DNA from: Euglena gracilis
Lineage: Eukaryota > Euglenida > Euglenophyceae > Euglenales
DNA: 64,000 nucleotides
Reading direction: 5' to 3'
Assembly: GCA_039621445.1 (NCBI GenBank)
Contig: CP154955.1
Span: 59,675,564-59,739,563 of the forward strand
Shown here: piece by piece, positions 20,551 through 31,329 of the stretch
How positions within the stretch are numbered: position 1 is the stretch's first letter
How the letters are laid out: each line of letters starts with the position of its first letter
The notes under the pieces: generated by a model
Databases searched by the model: none
What the model was told of the DNA's origin: nothing
Seen by the model: only the letters and a program-made list of their open reading frames with translations
Translations under genes and position numbers: made by a program

Positions 20551-21782
20551 ATGGCACGTGCAGTTCCTTTGTGACGTGGCATGCACTCTATATTCAAAAA
20601 TGGGTTTCCATTGGACGTGGGCGAATGACTCTTTGCACGACCACTGTGGAGAATCCAGAACACAAATAATTTTATTTTGTGGGTGAAGCATTCTGTTCAT
20701 TTCAGCACCTGGTGTTTTGTTTGCCGTGGCTGCGGATGGGTACACAAACACACAAGTTGGGGAGTACAAAGCGGAAAGCCACCTCCCAAAAATGCCAGGC
20801 CACTTTCCGGGAGGCAGTGACCCACCCACACAAAATAATTTGGTGAAAAGAAATTGCCAGAATATCCGTGCAAAATGCATAACTTAGAATAACTTTTTTT
20901 GGACAGGAAAGGACAAAAAAATTACATAATGAACCCCCCCAGAATAATAGCCCCGCAGGGCTATATTCAGACACTCACTCAGGGGGGGGGGGGGCAATTA
21001 ATTCAGTGGGGGGGGGCTGTTATTTGGATTTTTTGTATTGGAAAACGTGCCCGCTGCATAAATGACCTCAAAATGCCCATTTTCTGCAAAAATGATCCTT
21101 TTTAGGACCCTCCTGTCAAGATGAGCGGTTCTTGTATGCAAAAATTTTTTTGTTTCAGAAAAAAAATTGGCAGTTCTTTGTTGTCCTGACAGGTGGCAAA
21201 ACAGTCACGACATTCGAGGCATCTGAGGGGGGCTATTATTCGAATTATTGTGCAAAATCCCTGGGGGGGCTATTATTTGGGGGGGGGTTAACTTTTTGGC
21301 AACTTTTTCCGAAAAAGACAAAAATATTTTGTGAGACCAAACTCCTTCTTTCAAGGCCAAATTGGCATGCACAGGACCAGAATCAAGACTTTCCGGGGGG
21401 GGGGCGTGGTTGCTGAAAACAAGCACGAGTTTTTTTTGGGCTAGGATATTTGAAAACACCCCTGGTGTTTTGTTTGCTGTCACATGTGTATGGACTACAA
21501 GCACACTGTGGCAAATGGGGATTGGGCCGGGCTGAACGGGGATTGCACTGGGACGACCAGGGATGGCGCCAGGTTGAATGGAGATGGTACAGGGCTGAAT
21601 GGGGATGCGGTAACGACGGGCTTGTTCCCCCCTGTGAACGGAATGGGAAGATTTGCGTTGTGTGCATGCTTCTGTTCCCCCCCCCGGGGGTGCATTCTGC
21701 TCCGCTGGGGGGGGGGGGGTAACCTGAGAAGTGAGCCATAGGCCCAAGGTGATGACATCCTGGGAGGTTGAGGTGCCTGCCC
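20551..21782. other. intron with G-run elements, no gene
   Basis: Several G runs (20981-20992, 21008-21016, 21282-21290, 21395-21403, 21709-21719) each sit next to GGGGGGCTATTATT-type sequence, suggesting diverged copies of one element. Repeated CCTGGTGTTTTGTTTGC occurs at 20707 and 21461. Confidence 0.5.
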
Positions 21783-21972
21783 ATCACACACACACACAAA
21801 CATGAATGCACATGCACACAACACAAACACACACAATACCTTACAACACGCGCACACGCATACGCACACACACATACACACGCGCGCGCACGCACGCACG
21901 CATGCACGCACGCACGCACTCATACACACACGCACACACGCACACACGCACATACACACACACACACACACT
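21783..21972. repeat. degenerate CA/CACG microsatellite
   Basis: CA- and GCAC-type repeats with a (GCAC)n core at 21887-21920. Confidence 0.9.
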
Positions 21973-22867
21973 GACTCACAGCGAGGTCGGTGAGCATTCA
22001 AAAAGGGCAGCCATGGCACCTTTGCCGAAGGTGAACAGCGGCTCTGTCCGGGGACGGTCTGACAAGACTCCTGCAGCAGGGGTGGCAGTTGGACAGGCTT
22101 GACGTCCCACCACTGCTCGGCAGCCCATTGGGGCATCCTCTGGATGCCCTTGAGGGTTTGGGGGTTTGGAGTCAGGAGGGGGAGGGTCTGGGGGTGGTCT
22201 GGAGGTCGTCTGGGTGGTCTACACCCCCTCCCCTGTGCCAAAAAAAAAATGAGGCGCAAAGCGCTGGAAAAAATATTTTGGGCCTTTAAACGCCCAAAAA
22301 TCGTGTTGTTGCGCACTTTTTGAAAAGTCGGCCAAAACATACACCAAAAATTTCAACTTACCCGGCGCGACATGCCAGAGAAAAATTTCTGGGTTCCTGG
22401 GGAATCCCGGATCCTCCTTTGTCAGTCGGACAGGGGGTGGTGTGAACCCCTCCCTCCCCCACTCTTTTGATACCCCGGGGTTTGGGGTTGCCCTAACTCC
22501 CTTTAGGCGGGGCAGACTAGCCAAACCAGGTTGGTGGCCCCGCCCTGCCCGGATGTACCCAATGGGGCAGATTGGATGACGAATGGCGGATCATGACCGG
22601 CTCACTGCAAAAGAGGAATCGGGCCTTTTGAATCACCGGGAGGAAGCTCCACAGAGGCTCCACGGAGCCTCAGCAAAACAGGTTTTTGGGGGGGGTTGTG
22701 ACTGTGACTGTGGCTGTGACTGAAATTTAAAACTAACATGCATGAGATGATGATTTAAAAAGCAGACAAAATGGGAGTCAGCATCCCAGACCCCCCCTTT
22801 CCCCCCCCACCCCCTCCCCCACTCTCCAATAGCAAAGTCCCACTGTGTGTGCAAGGCAAGGCTTCCA
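21973..22867. other. intron, unique with G/C runs
   Basis: No exon or delimitable transposon was seen. A short AGGCTCCAC/GTGGAGCCT-type motif at about 22645-22672 recurs at 23240-23282. Confidence 0.4.
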
Positions 22868-23011
22868 CGGGTAAGCGCTGATGCGCATAGGTAAACGTTG
22901 TTGCCCACAGGTAAACACTGTTGCGGACAGGTTGACACCCTTGCCTAAGGGAAAATGCCGTCGTGTATAGGTAAACGCTGTTGCGCATGGCAAATGCTGT
23001 TGTGCACGGAC
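22868..23011. repeat. 20-bp minisatellite
   Basis: Seven degenerate copies of a GGTAAACGCTGTTGCGCACA-like unit. Confidence 0.85.
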
Positions 23012-23780
23012 AAACACAGGCGTGCAAATATTTTTTATTCCATTTTACATGCCGCATAGAAGTTTGCCTTGCTGGCTTTTGTTGTCTTGCTTGTCGATGG
23101 GCACTTCTCTGCGGAACATTGTGACTTCGAGACAGGTCATGACGGCTCACAAGCAGTTTGGAATGCTGACTTTTTGCTCCGCAGTCTCCGCACGTTCTCC
23201 GCACGTTCTCCACAGAGACTGCGCAAAACGTGATTACTGGAGGCTCCACACAGCCAGATGACGTGGAGCCTCGTGGAGCCTGATTGGCTCGAGGATCCGC
23301 CAAGACTCTGTGAAGTCTCCTTCAGTCTGCGCTGTGCAGCATATACTCGCTGCTTTTGGCTCTCTTTTTGCCTCCGGCGTGTGAGTCCACTCATTAAAAA
23401 AAAAAACATCGCATCCGGAAAAAATCAAATTTGATCGGGGGTTGGTTGTTGGACGAGCCCGGCTGCGGACATGGGAGGAGGGAGATAGTTGCCCAGGCGG
23501 TTGCAGGGTCTGTAAATCACTGCAAACCCTGACTCGAAAATAATACTCAATGATATTTTGTGGGAAACGTGAAGGTGTCTGGCATGAGCTTCACGATGGA
23601 GAAGATGTGACGGTTTGTCGCTGGGTATGAAACGCTGCAGAGTGGTTCATACCCCCCGAGTGTATATCAACATTTTCATGCATCCCGGCAAAAGGGGTAT
23701 TCCCGCTGCGAGCAGCCATTCTGGGGACGCCGCCTACTCAGCGTGTTCTGGGGACGAATGGGGCCGGGGAGGCTGCGTAC
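23012..23780. other. intron, unique sequence
   Basis: Contains a palindromic AGGCTCCAC/GTGGAGCCT pair (23240-23282) and a nearby CGCACGTTCTC direct repeat (23186-23210). No gene. Confidence 0.4.
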
Positions 23781-23924
23781 CGGGTTGGGGCTTGGGGGCC
23801 CGCCGCGGCCACTTGGAGGAGTCGTGGGTGGCGCCGCACTTGCAGCAGAATTTCACAGTCTCGTCCAGCACCGTGCCGCAGCCGCACACCGGGATGTGGT
23901 CGTCGAACCACACCTTGCCCCGCC
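23781..23924 (-). CDS. zinc-ribbon exon of a DZANK1-like gene
   Basis: The acceptor CAG at 23925-23927 and a GTACGC donor starting at 23780 (minus strand) give a 144-nt exon: two bases, 47 codons, one base. It encodes RGKVWFDDHIPVCGCGTVLD followed by ETVKFCCKCGATHDSSKWP and a Pro/Arg-rich end. CxC...FCCKCG is a zinc ribbon very like the one at 18576-18704. The two leading bases complete the codon left open by the exon at 27096-27214. GC is about 68 percent, in sharp contrast to the GCGT/GGGT satellite that follows directly. I infer that it is a structural zinc-binding module in a multi-ribbon protein. Confidence 0.7.
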
Positions 23925-23931
23925 CTGCGAG

Positions 23932-23983
23932 TGTGCGCATACGTGCGTACGTGCGTGCGTGCGTGCGTGCGTGCGTGCGTGTG

Positions 23984-24023
<40 letters not shown>

Positions 24024-24138
24024 TGTGTGTGGGTGGGTGGGTGGGTGGGTGGGGGGGTGGGTGGGGGGGGGGAGGCGGGCGGGGGGGGGGGGGGGGTGGG
24101 GGGGGTGGGGGGTGTGGGGGGGGGGGGGTGTGTGTGTG

Positions 24139-24170
<32 letters not shown>

Positions 24171-24194
24171 TGCGTGCATGCGTGCGTGCGTGCG

Positions 24195-24232
<38 letters not shown>

Positions 24233-24297
24233 GGTGGGTGGGTGGGTGGGTGGGTGGGTGGGTGGGTGGGTGGGTGGGTGGGTGGGTGTGTGTGTTG
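23932..24297. repeat. long (GCGT)n/(GGGT)n/(GT)n/G-run satellite
   Basis: About 365 bp of GCGT tetramers, GGGT tetramers, G homopolymers and GT dimers, almost free of A and C on the plus strand. It lies in the intron upstream of the zinc-ribbon exon. Confidence 0.95.
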
Positions 24298-24671
24298 CGT
24301 GTGTGAAAACAGGGTAAACCAAGACAACAAATTCACATTATGGGGTTATTCCTTTTCAATTATTGAAATTCCGGTTCAATTTCGGGTTCTGTTTCGAGAA
24401 GATATGGCAAAAATGTGTTCGCATCGACACTCTCCCATAGACAAGCACATTTGCACAGGTCTGCACACTTTCCTCTCATTGTACCCACCACAGAGTCTTC
24501 AGGCCATTGCAAGCATAGAATGTGTATTGTATTTTCCGACATAAAATGCAGATGTGTCCACATTTTGGGCTTGAGATGCAGGAAATCCCACCCACCGGAA
24601 ACATACACTCTCAGTCTTCCAACAGCTGATGGTAACGCAGGTCCTCCACAAGGTCAGGAATGCCTGCTTGC
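24298..24671. other. intron, unique sequence
   Basis: No repeat or exon recognised. Confidence 0.4.
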
Positions 24672-24866
24672 CAGGTATTCTTTTAAAGACCCCCGGGGGA
24701 TCTCCCCACCCACCCAGCCCAGCGCAGGACCCCCGGGGGTGGGTGGATGGGTCCCGGTCCAGCACTTTGCTCATCCCGGGGGGGGTCCAGACCAGGACCC
24801 ATCCACCCACCCACCCACCCACCCACCACTCCCCGGGGGGGGGGTCCAAGTTTTGTAAAATTCCTG
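24672..24866. mobile_element. hAT-like MITE with G/C-run core
   Basis: Begins CAGGTATTCTTTTAAAGACC and ends CAAGTTTTGTAAAATTCCTG. Flanks CTGCTTGC (24664-24671) and CTGCTGGC (24867-24874) match at 7 of 8. The interior is (CCCACC)n and G runs. Confidence 0.8.
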
Positions 24867-25102
24867 CTGCTGGCAAACTGGCTACTCTGGCTGCTTATCA
24901 ACCTGCTTATCTGGCCCACACACCTGTCCCGCCTTGCTGGCTCGCAGTGGCCGCCATCTGAGGCCGGCTCAACCTCTGAAGAGCACTTTGTGTGCCGTGA
25001 GTTTCTGGGAAGCAACGAACCTGACAGGGGGAAGGGGGGAATGGGCCACCCAAACTGCTGCTGTTGTTGAGGTTGTTGCTGTCGGTGCATTGCATTCCCG
25101 CT

Positions 25103-25380
25103 CAGCGGTTTTTTTAAGACCGGGGGGGGAGGGGGGGGGGGGGGGTCGGCCCCCCCCCCCCCGGGGGGGAGGGGGTCCTGGGGGACCCACCCACTTTTGT
25201 CCGAAAATGGCCAAAATGCTAAAAATAGCACCTTTTCAAAAATTTTCGGCACCTTCGGCGCCGAAAAAGATATACCCACCAGCCCCTGCCCCCCCCCGGA
25301 GGGTGGGAGGGGGTCCAAAGGACCCACCCACCCTCCCCCCCCCCGAGGAGGGGGTCCAAGGCTTTAAAAAAAAAACCCTG
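25103..25380. mobile_element. hAT-like MITE with G/C-run core, perfect 8-bp target duplication
   Basis: Begins CAGCGGTTTTTTTAAGACC, ends GGCTTTAAAAAAAAAACCCTG-like sequence, and is flanked on both sides by TTCCCGCT (25095-25102 and 25381-25388). The interior holds long G and C runs and a TTCGGCACCTTCGGCGCCG hairpin at about 25245-25264. It is closely related to 13455-13726 and 50078-50344. Confidence 0.88.
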
Positions 25381-25454
25381 TTCCCGCTGTTGCTGTTGTG
25401 CTGCTGCCCCTGCTACTGTCATTGTCGTGGCCTGTTGTTGGTGCTTTTCAGAGA

Positions 25455-25456
25455 GC

Positions 25457-25545
<89 letters not shown>

Positions 25546-25567
25546 CCAACAACAACAACAACAACAG
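25455..25567. repeat. (CAA)n trinucleotide repeat
   Basis: About 36 CAA units with a single CCAA interruption at about 25546. It reads as poly-Gln, poly-Asn or poly-Thr on this strand but lies in an intron. Confidence 0.97.
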
Positions 25568-26735
25568 TGTGCGCACATGAGCAAACACACGGACACGAAA
25601 GGACGTTGCTTGACTTGAGGGAAAAAACGCAAAGAGCAGAAGAAGGGGCAAATGCACCTGGGAGGAGGGTTGCTCTTTCGCACCATACCTGTCCCTGTTT
25701 TTCGCCTCTGGCCCTTTTTGTCTGCGTACGTGGAGGTGGCCGGAGCCTGGCGGGTCTTACCTTGTTCACTGCGCCGGCCACCAATGCCCGCCAGGCGCAT
25801 ACTCCACTTTAGTTAGGGAGGGTCCCCCCCGCCTGCCCATAACACCCACTCCCCAGGGGGTGTGAACTCTTTGCCAGTCCCTTTTTCCCCCTTTTTTGTT
25901 TTGCCAGTGTCTAGCAAAATGGCTAGCCAGTGGACACCCCCCGGGGGAGTCCTTAAGCAATGGCCTGATGGACTAATGGAGAGTTCAAGGGGTTGTCTGG
26001 GTGATGCAAAGTCAGAAAAGGTTGGTGATCGTTGGTGATTGGGGGGGGAGCGATTTCCACCCAGGTTTCTTTAAAAGACCCCCTCCCTGGGGGGGCGATG
26101 CGCGCCGAGGCGGAAATGCAGTTTTTAATGTGTTTTTGACTTCGTTTCAAAAAATCCCCAAAATGTCCCAAAACCAACATTTTTGGCAAGCTTTAGGGGT
26201 CCCAAAAATTTTGCCTGCTTTGTGCCAGTCACTGGAATTTATTTTTTCACTAGCCAGCCCTGCTAACGGACCCCCCCCCATAACACTAACCAAAATTTGG
26301 ACCAGCTGCAGTTCCGCTGCCCCCCCCAGGGGGTACTGCGAACCCTTGAGCAATGGCCTGCTCTCCATTTTTGGTATGGTTACTTCTGGTTCGGCGCAAA
26401 TTTTTACACGTGAAGCCTTTCCTTCTGTGTCTGGTGGACAAAATGGATCTCAGGACATAAAGCAGCGCCACCTACCAACCCCAAAAGGACGGAGAACGAA
26501 AATCAGCTCCTCGAGGAGCATATGTGGAGGCTCAATTACCCGAACTCATGAATTCTCGAGGCACAAATTGTCAAGGCCAATTCTGAGAGCCGTTTCTTAC
26601 TCAATAGCCATATTGCAGCCGAAACGTTGGAAACCAGGGGGGGACACCAATACACCCCCTGCCACGGTGCCGGTGCATCATAATATCTGAGGCCTGCCCT
26701 GGTCACAACTTGTCACCTGCTCCACGCAACCTGCT
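25568..26735. other. intron with right ends of the CAGGCATTTGCTTAAGG family
   Basis: Right-end sequences CCTTAAGCAATGGCCTG (25950-25963) and CCTTGAGCAATGGCCTG (26346-26362) match the family delimited at 62437-62859, each next to a GCTAGCCAG- or C-run block. Left ends were not found. A lone donor-like AACAAGGTAAGA near 25765 is not supported by an exon. Confidence 0.5.
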
Positions 26736-27010
26736 TCCGGGCGGTCCTTAACAAAAAAAACCCTCCCGCCCAAGCACTTTCCATGAAAAATCCACAGGAA
26801 AAAATGGTAAAAAAAATGGCCAAACCTGGCACAAAAACAGGTCGACGTCGGGGAGGGGAAATTGACTTCTGGCATCCTTACACCATCACCCATCACCCAA
26901 GCGTCAAGGAATGCATTTTTTGACGCGTTCTTGGCCCCGTTGGATCCACGGAATGGCGATTGGCCATCCATAACCTTGAGGGGGGGAAACCATCTCTTGT
27001 GGACGGCGGG
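26736..27010. mobile_element. MITE, CAGGGCGGTCC family
   Basis: Left end CGGGCGGTCCTTAACAAAA, then GCACTTTCCATGAAAAATCC, GGTCGACGTCGGGG and CTGGCATCCTTAC, then a right end near TTGTGGACGGCGG. The ends have lost the CAG/CTG. Confidence 0.6.
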
Positions 27011-27095
27011 GGGGGGGATATGAAATCGCCCTGAGAGCAGAAATGAATTGTCAGTGTTTTTCAATTGCAGTGAGTGGGGAAATGAGGGCGTCAAC

Positions 27096-27214
27096 ATGTC
27101 ATGGTGTTGGGGGTGTGCAGGCGGCAGCGAGGACAGGACTGCGAGGGCAGGAAGGGGTTGGTGCGGGGTATCGTATAGACGTCCGGGCGGGGCGGGACAC
27201 CCGGGGCCAGCGGC
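27096..27214 (-). CDS. exon of a DZANK1-like gene with a half zinc ribbon
   Basis: The acceptor CAG at 27215-27217 and a GTTGACG donor starting at 27095 (minus strand) give one base, 39 codons, one base. It encodes PGVPPRPDVYTIPRTNPFLP followed by SQSCPRCRLHTPNTMT. SCPRC is one CxxC half of a zinc ribbon, preceded by the Pro-rich linker expected after an Fn3_assoc-type domain. Its phases fit both the exon at 30396-30480 (two bases left) and the exon at 23781-23924 (two bases needed). A direct 27.1-to-23.9 kb splice therefore makes an uninterrupted frame with successive cysteine pairs. Confidence 0.65.
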
Positions 27215-28699
27215 CTGCACCCGGGGGCCCCGCCAGGGACTGTATGGGAACGCCTCGACGGGAGGGCAGGGTTTCTGACCGTCACCGCCAGTCTGGATTT
27301 GACCAACTAACCCGGGGGGGGGGGGGCACACCCAAAACATCAGCCACACTGGGTTCACCCTGGTGGGGTGGGGCGCCCCGCTTAGCGACCACAAGGGGGG
27401 GGGGGTCCAGCTCAGCGGTTGGAAATTTTGGGCTGGGTGGAAAAGAGGCCAGCTGGCTGACCCCTCCCCTACCGGTTCCATGGACGGAAATGGACTGCAA
27501 AAGCGCCCAACTGGCAGTTAAAGTCGATTTTTTTTGCTCTGCCTGGCCAGCCCAGCTTCGACCCATTTTTGGCCATATTTGGCCCTTTTGACCATTTTTT
27601 TGCCCTTTTTTTTATCCATTTTTTACCCATTTTGGTCCACTTTTTCCAGGTTTGGCCCCTATTTGCACCTCCAAAAGACACATACACTGCCGAGCAGCCT
27701 GTCAGGTGGCTGAACATAAATAAACTCGGGAATGGGGGGGGGGAGGGGGTTTAAGAATGGAAAAAGGGTGGCCCGCCCCCCCCCCCCCGGGGGGGGGGAT
27801 GGGTCGCCCTTCGGCTCAAGGGACGCCCTGGCCGGGACCCAGCTGGGAACTGAACCACAACCCAGTTTCAGAGCATCCTCAACCACAAGGCGGGGGAGCC
27901 CAATCCATACCATTGCTTCCTGACCCCCCCCAGGGGAGGGGGGTCACTTTCCACTTTCAAAAACCAGTCACCCACCTCCTACCCCCCCCCCGTAGAGGTG
28001 GGGGGTGGGGGTGGGAGGTTAGTGGTTCATTCACTTTAGCTACTCGGCCAAAAATGGCTCAAGATCAATGGACTTTGGCCCCAAAACCCCAAGAGTGTTT
28101 CCGGTGCCTCCGGCGCCGGGTGGCCACTTTCAGTCGCTCCCGACCCCCCCCCCGGGGGAGGTCGGAATCCAAAAGCCAGTCAGCCACGCGGAAAAAACCA
28201 GTCAGTCACCCCAGGAGGGGGGGGGGGGTCAGACACACCGTAAGCAATGGTACGGCCCCGTCTGGCATTGCGGATGGCCAAAGCTTTTGCTGACGGCGCG
28301 CTGAAGAGGGCACTGCTTTGAATCAGAAAACGCTGCTCAAAAAAAACAAACAAACAGCGGAGAACAGAAAAGGTTCAAGCTGTCAGGAAAAAAAAACTTA
28401 GAGTTACCCTATGTTGGGGTGGGTTCTCTGAAAGGACGAAGAGGACAGTTTTTAAGCGAGCAAAGAAATCTCGGCACCGGACACTGAAAAAAAAGAACTT
28501 AAACAAATCAGTTTTGTTTGGAAACTAAAAGCCCGGGGAACAATGAAAGCAAAGATTCTTCGCCTCCGTCAACCGTGCTTCCTATCAAAAAAAAAACTTT
28601 GAAAATGGAATACGACACTGGTAACACTTACAGAGACAAATCTGCTTGGCGAAAATCAGGAAGTCCGGGATGGGAAACTGAGAAACCTCTGGGTCTCCC
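27215..28699. other. intron with G/C-run elements
   Basis: G runs at 27314-27325 and 27402-27411, T/C-rich 27520-27660, and a G/C-run element at about 27740-28230 with repeated CCAGTCAGTCAC motifs also seen at 37978-38010. No gene. Confidence 0.45.
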
Positions 28700-28815
28700 G
28701 TACATCCCTGGGCACAGGGGCACCACAGCGATGCGCCCGATCCCGCCCGGACCGATGGGGGCGAGGGAGAGAGCTCCGCCCGGCGGCCCGGTGCATTGGG
28801 ATAGCGTGCGCCGGG
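28700..28815 (-). CDS. possible exon, frame uncertain
   Basis: This GC-rich island is open in all three minus-strand frames. One frame reads APIGPGGIGRIAVVPLCPG, which resembles the strand pattern of Fn3_assoc/chitobiase-C domains; another reads RCGAPVPRD before a GTACGG. No acceptor is convincing, and direct splicing from 30396 to 27214 already works without it. Confidence 0.25.
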
Positions 28816-30395
28816 AAGCCAGGCTTTGCCAGAGGTGTGTATGACCATGAGAACGAGGGTCTGGTTTTCTGCTGAATCAGTGAACATATTTCTTTCATTT
28901 TTATCCGGTCAGTCTCAGCCCCCCCCCTCCCAGACCTATCGCAGTCAAAAGCCCGAAATCGTGCATTTCAGACACTCGGGACATTTCAGATACACTTGGA
29001 GAAGGTGATAGACACATGTTTTCCTTTTCGGCGCCTGGTGGCCACATTGGCCGTTTTGGCTGACCTTTTGGCTGTCGGGGGGGGGGGGAACACACACAAA
29101 AAAAACCCGTCAGTCAATGAGCAAACTTTGTGCGCAGGTGTGGAGGCAACGCGTAGGTACACATGCATGCCTGCCATGGCATCGCCCAAATAAAAACCCC
29201 TGAGCACGTTTTCTAAAGGACCCCGGGGGTGGGGGAAGTCCTGCGGGCCGTCTTGAAAAAAGCTGCTGGCTGGATGCCCCCCAGGGGGGGGGGTCGGGGG
29301 GGTCCAGCCGGCTGGGAGCTGGACCCGGTAGATACCCCCCCCAAAAAATGCCCCAAAAAAGCCCAAATCCAGCTGGGTTGCCATTTTCAGTCAAAAGTGG
29401 GAGGAGAAAACCCAAAAACCTCCGAAAAAGGCCTTTTTTTTGCCATTTTGACCCCTTTTTCCAAAACTTTCGGCGCCAAGCGCCGAGAATTTCTTGGGTC
29501 CAGCCCGGCTTCGGCGTGCTGGCCCAAACTTTATTTCAGCGGACCCCCCCCGGGGGGGGGGGGGGGGCCGCAGCCCGGCGGGGGGGGGCGGGCTGGAAGA
29601 AAAAAAAACTGGCGGGCCGGGCCCCCAACCGGGGGGGGGGGTCCCCTTTGGCTTAAGGGGACCCCTGTTCCTGCGGCGCCGAAGGAAAATTCTAACATCA
29701 AAATCGGCGCCCCCGAATGACGGGAAGGGGTGAGGGGATGGTTGGACACACCAGAATGGGGTGGGGAGGATCGGCCGCCCCCCATCCATCACCTCATGGG
29801 GTTTCGGGGATACAGCCCCGGGGTCCCCATTCTTTGCTAATTGATTCCAGCAAGTGTTGCGCAATAGAGGTTCTGGTGAGAAGGGCAAACTTTCAGGTCC
29901 CGTTGTATTTTCAGGTAGAAACATACGTTCGAATGACTTTGATGTGGTGGGAACAACCTGATTCCCACATTCCCCCTGATCCATGGTGCACACACCATTG
30001 ACATCGGGTCATTTGCGGGGATTGTCAATGAAATGGGGACCAGAGTTCATTTTTCCGGCAGAGCAACCAGTTGAACAAAAACGCACCCCCTGCAGGCACG
30101 GCTGTGGTGTAATATCTGCAGGTTTGACTTATTTTCTTGTGTGCATACAGGTTACATTATATTCACAGATGGGATGGGAGAGGGCAAAGTGAGCGGCTTT
30201 CGGCCCGGTCAAAAAAAAAATCGAAATTTGCCCCAAAAACAACCCAGATTTTTGGGCACTCTTTAGGCACAAAAACTGTCAGGGAAAATGAGGAAAAAAT
30301 AAGTACTAAATACGGACAACAAAAGTATTTCAACTGAAGGAATCATCGGCAAAGCCCAATTGGGGGGCACAGGGTGAATAGATTAATGACGTCAC
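28816..30395. other. intron with G/C-run elements
   Basis: Unique sequence at 28820-29070. G/C-run element remnants lie at 29190-29700, including GGCGCCAAGCGCC at about 29474 and TGCGGCGCCGAAGG at about 29670. Unique sequence follows to 30390. No gene. Confidence 0.45.
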
Positions 30396-30480
30396 CAGAT
30401 TTCTCTGGCGACCTCTGTGGCAGGCTGGGCCGTCGCCACGGAATCGCGGGTGGCGCGGCCGACGGCACGCACTGTTCCCT
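30396..30480 (-). CDS. exon with an Fn3_assoc/chitobiase-C-like segment
   Basis: TTTCAG at 30481-30486 and a GTGACG donor starting at 30395 (minus strand) bound an exon of two bases, 27 codons, two bases. It encodes GTVRAVGRATRDSVATAQPA followed by TEVAREI. The pattern GTVRAVxxxxxxxDSxVATA matches the last strands of Fn3_assoc/CHB_HEX_C_1 domains, which DZANK1-type proteins carry ahead of their zinc ribbons. Its phase allows direct splicing to 27214. The 5' half of the domain should lie in an upstream exon that I did not find. Confidence 0.6.
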
Positions 30481-30534
30481 CTGAAATGACTGTGTGTGCG
30501 GTGTCTGCGTCTGTATCTGCGTCTGTGTCTGTCT

Positions 30535-30535
<1 letters not shown>

Positions 30536-30587
<52 letters not shown>

Positions 30588-30597
30588 ATGTGTGCGT

Positions 30598-30637
<40 letters not shown>

Positions 30638-30655
30638 GTGTGCGTGTGTGCGTGG
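30536..30655. repeat. (GT)n microsatellite
   Basis: Two long GT runs separated by GCGCGCGTGTATG, directly upstream (minus strand) of the acceptor at 30481. Confidence 0.95.
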
Positions 30656-30884
30656 ATGGATGGGGGCGCAGAATGGGGTACAATGTATGAAGCTTTGGCA
30701 AAAGGTCAGGTTGGAACTGCCGGAGAGGTCCGCCATGGGTGTGCCTTAGGGCGCACACGATGTGCGGCTCAGCGGAACTTGAGGATGAGCTGCAGGCAGG
30801 AGGAAAGGGTGAAAAGTGAGGGCTGAGAAGCACATACGAACATCACATACAGCACACAACGAACAGCACAACATAATGTGCGCA

Positions 30885-30975
30885 CACAACACAACACAAC
30901 ACAGCACAACACAACACAACACAACACAACACAACACAACACAACACAACACAACACAACACAGCACAGCACAAC
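30885..30975. repeat. (CAACA)n pentamer array
   Basis: At least 14 ACAAC/ACAGC pentamers, the same motif as at 3919-3990. Confidence 0.95.
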
Positions 30976-31329
30976 GCATCACAAGCACGCACGTAACATT
31001 CAAACAGATGTGGAACACGAAGACATGTCGAAAATAAAGCATGGTTAATCCCTATCTCAGGGTGAGCGGAAATCCATACAGATAAATCCAGAAAACATAC
31101 AGTTGCACAGTTGCACAGTCACTTCAATAATTCAGGTCCTCGATGAAATTTTTCAGATTCCCCACACCTCTTCCATTTTAACGACATATATTCCCATTCC
31201 GCTGGCAATAAACAACGCATCATCGCATTGCTTTGCCACACAACATGACAACCATACACACACATCGCAATACACAACACAGACAAATACAGTGCTACGC
31301 AAAGTAAACAGGCATCTTTGAGGCGCCGT

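Noticed and set aside
25419-25784. Open frames with poly-Cys, poly-Val, poly-Thr, poly-Asn or poly-Gln.
   Set aside because: These are translations of the (CAA)n repeat in all frames.
25740-25800. Donor-like AACAAGGTAAGA on the minus strand near 25765 that could end a small exon.
   Set aside because: No phase-compatible neighbour or protein-like frame; direct splicing 27096 to 23924 already works.
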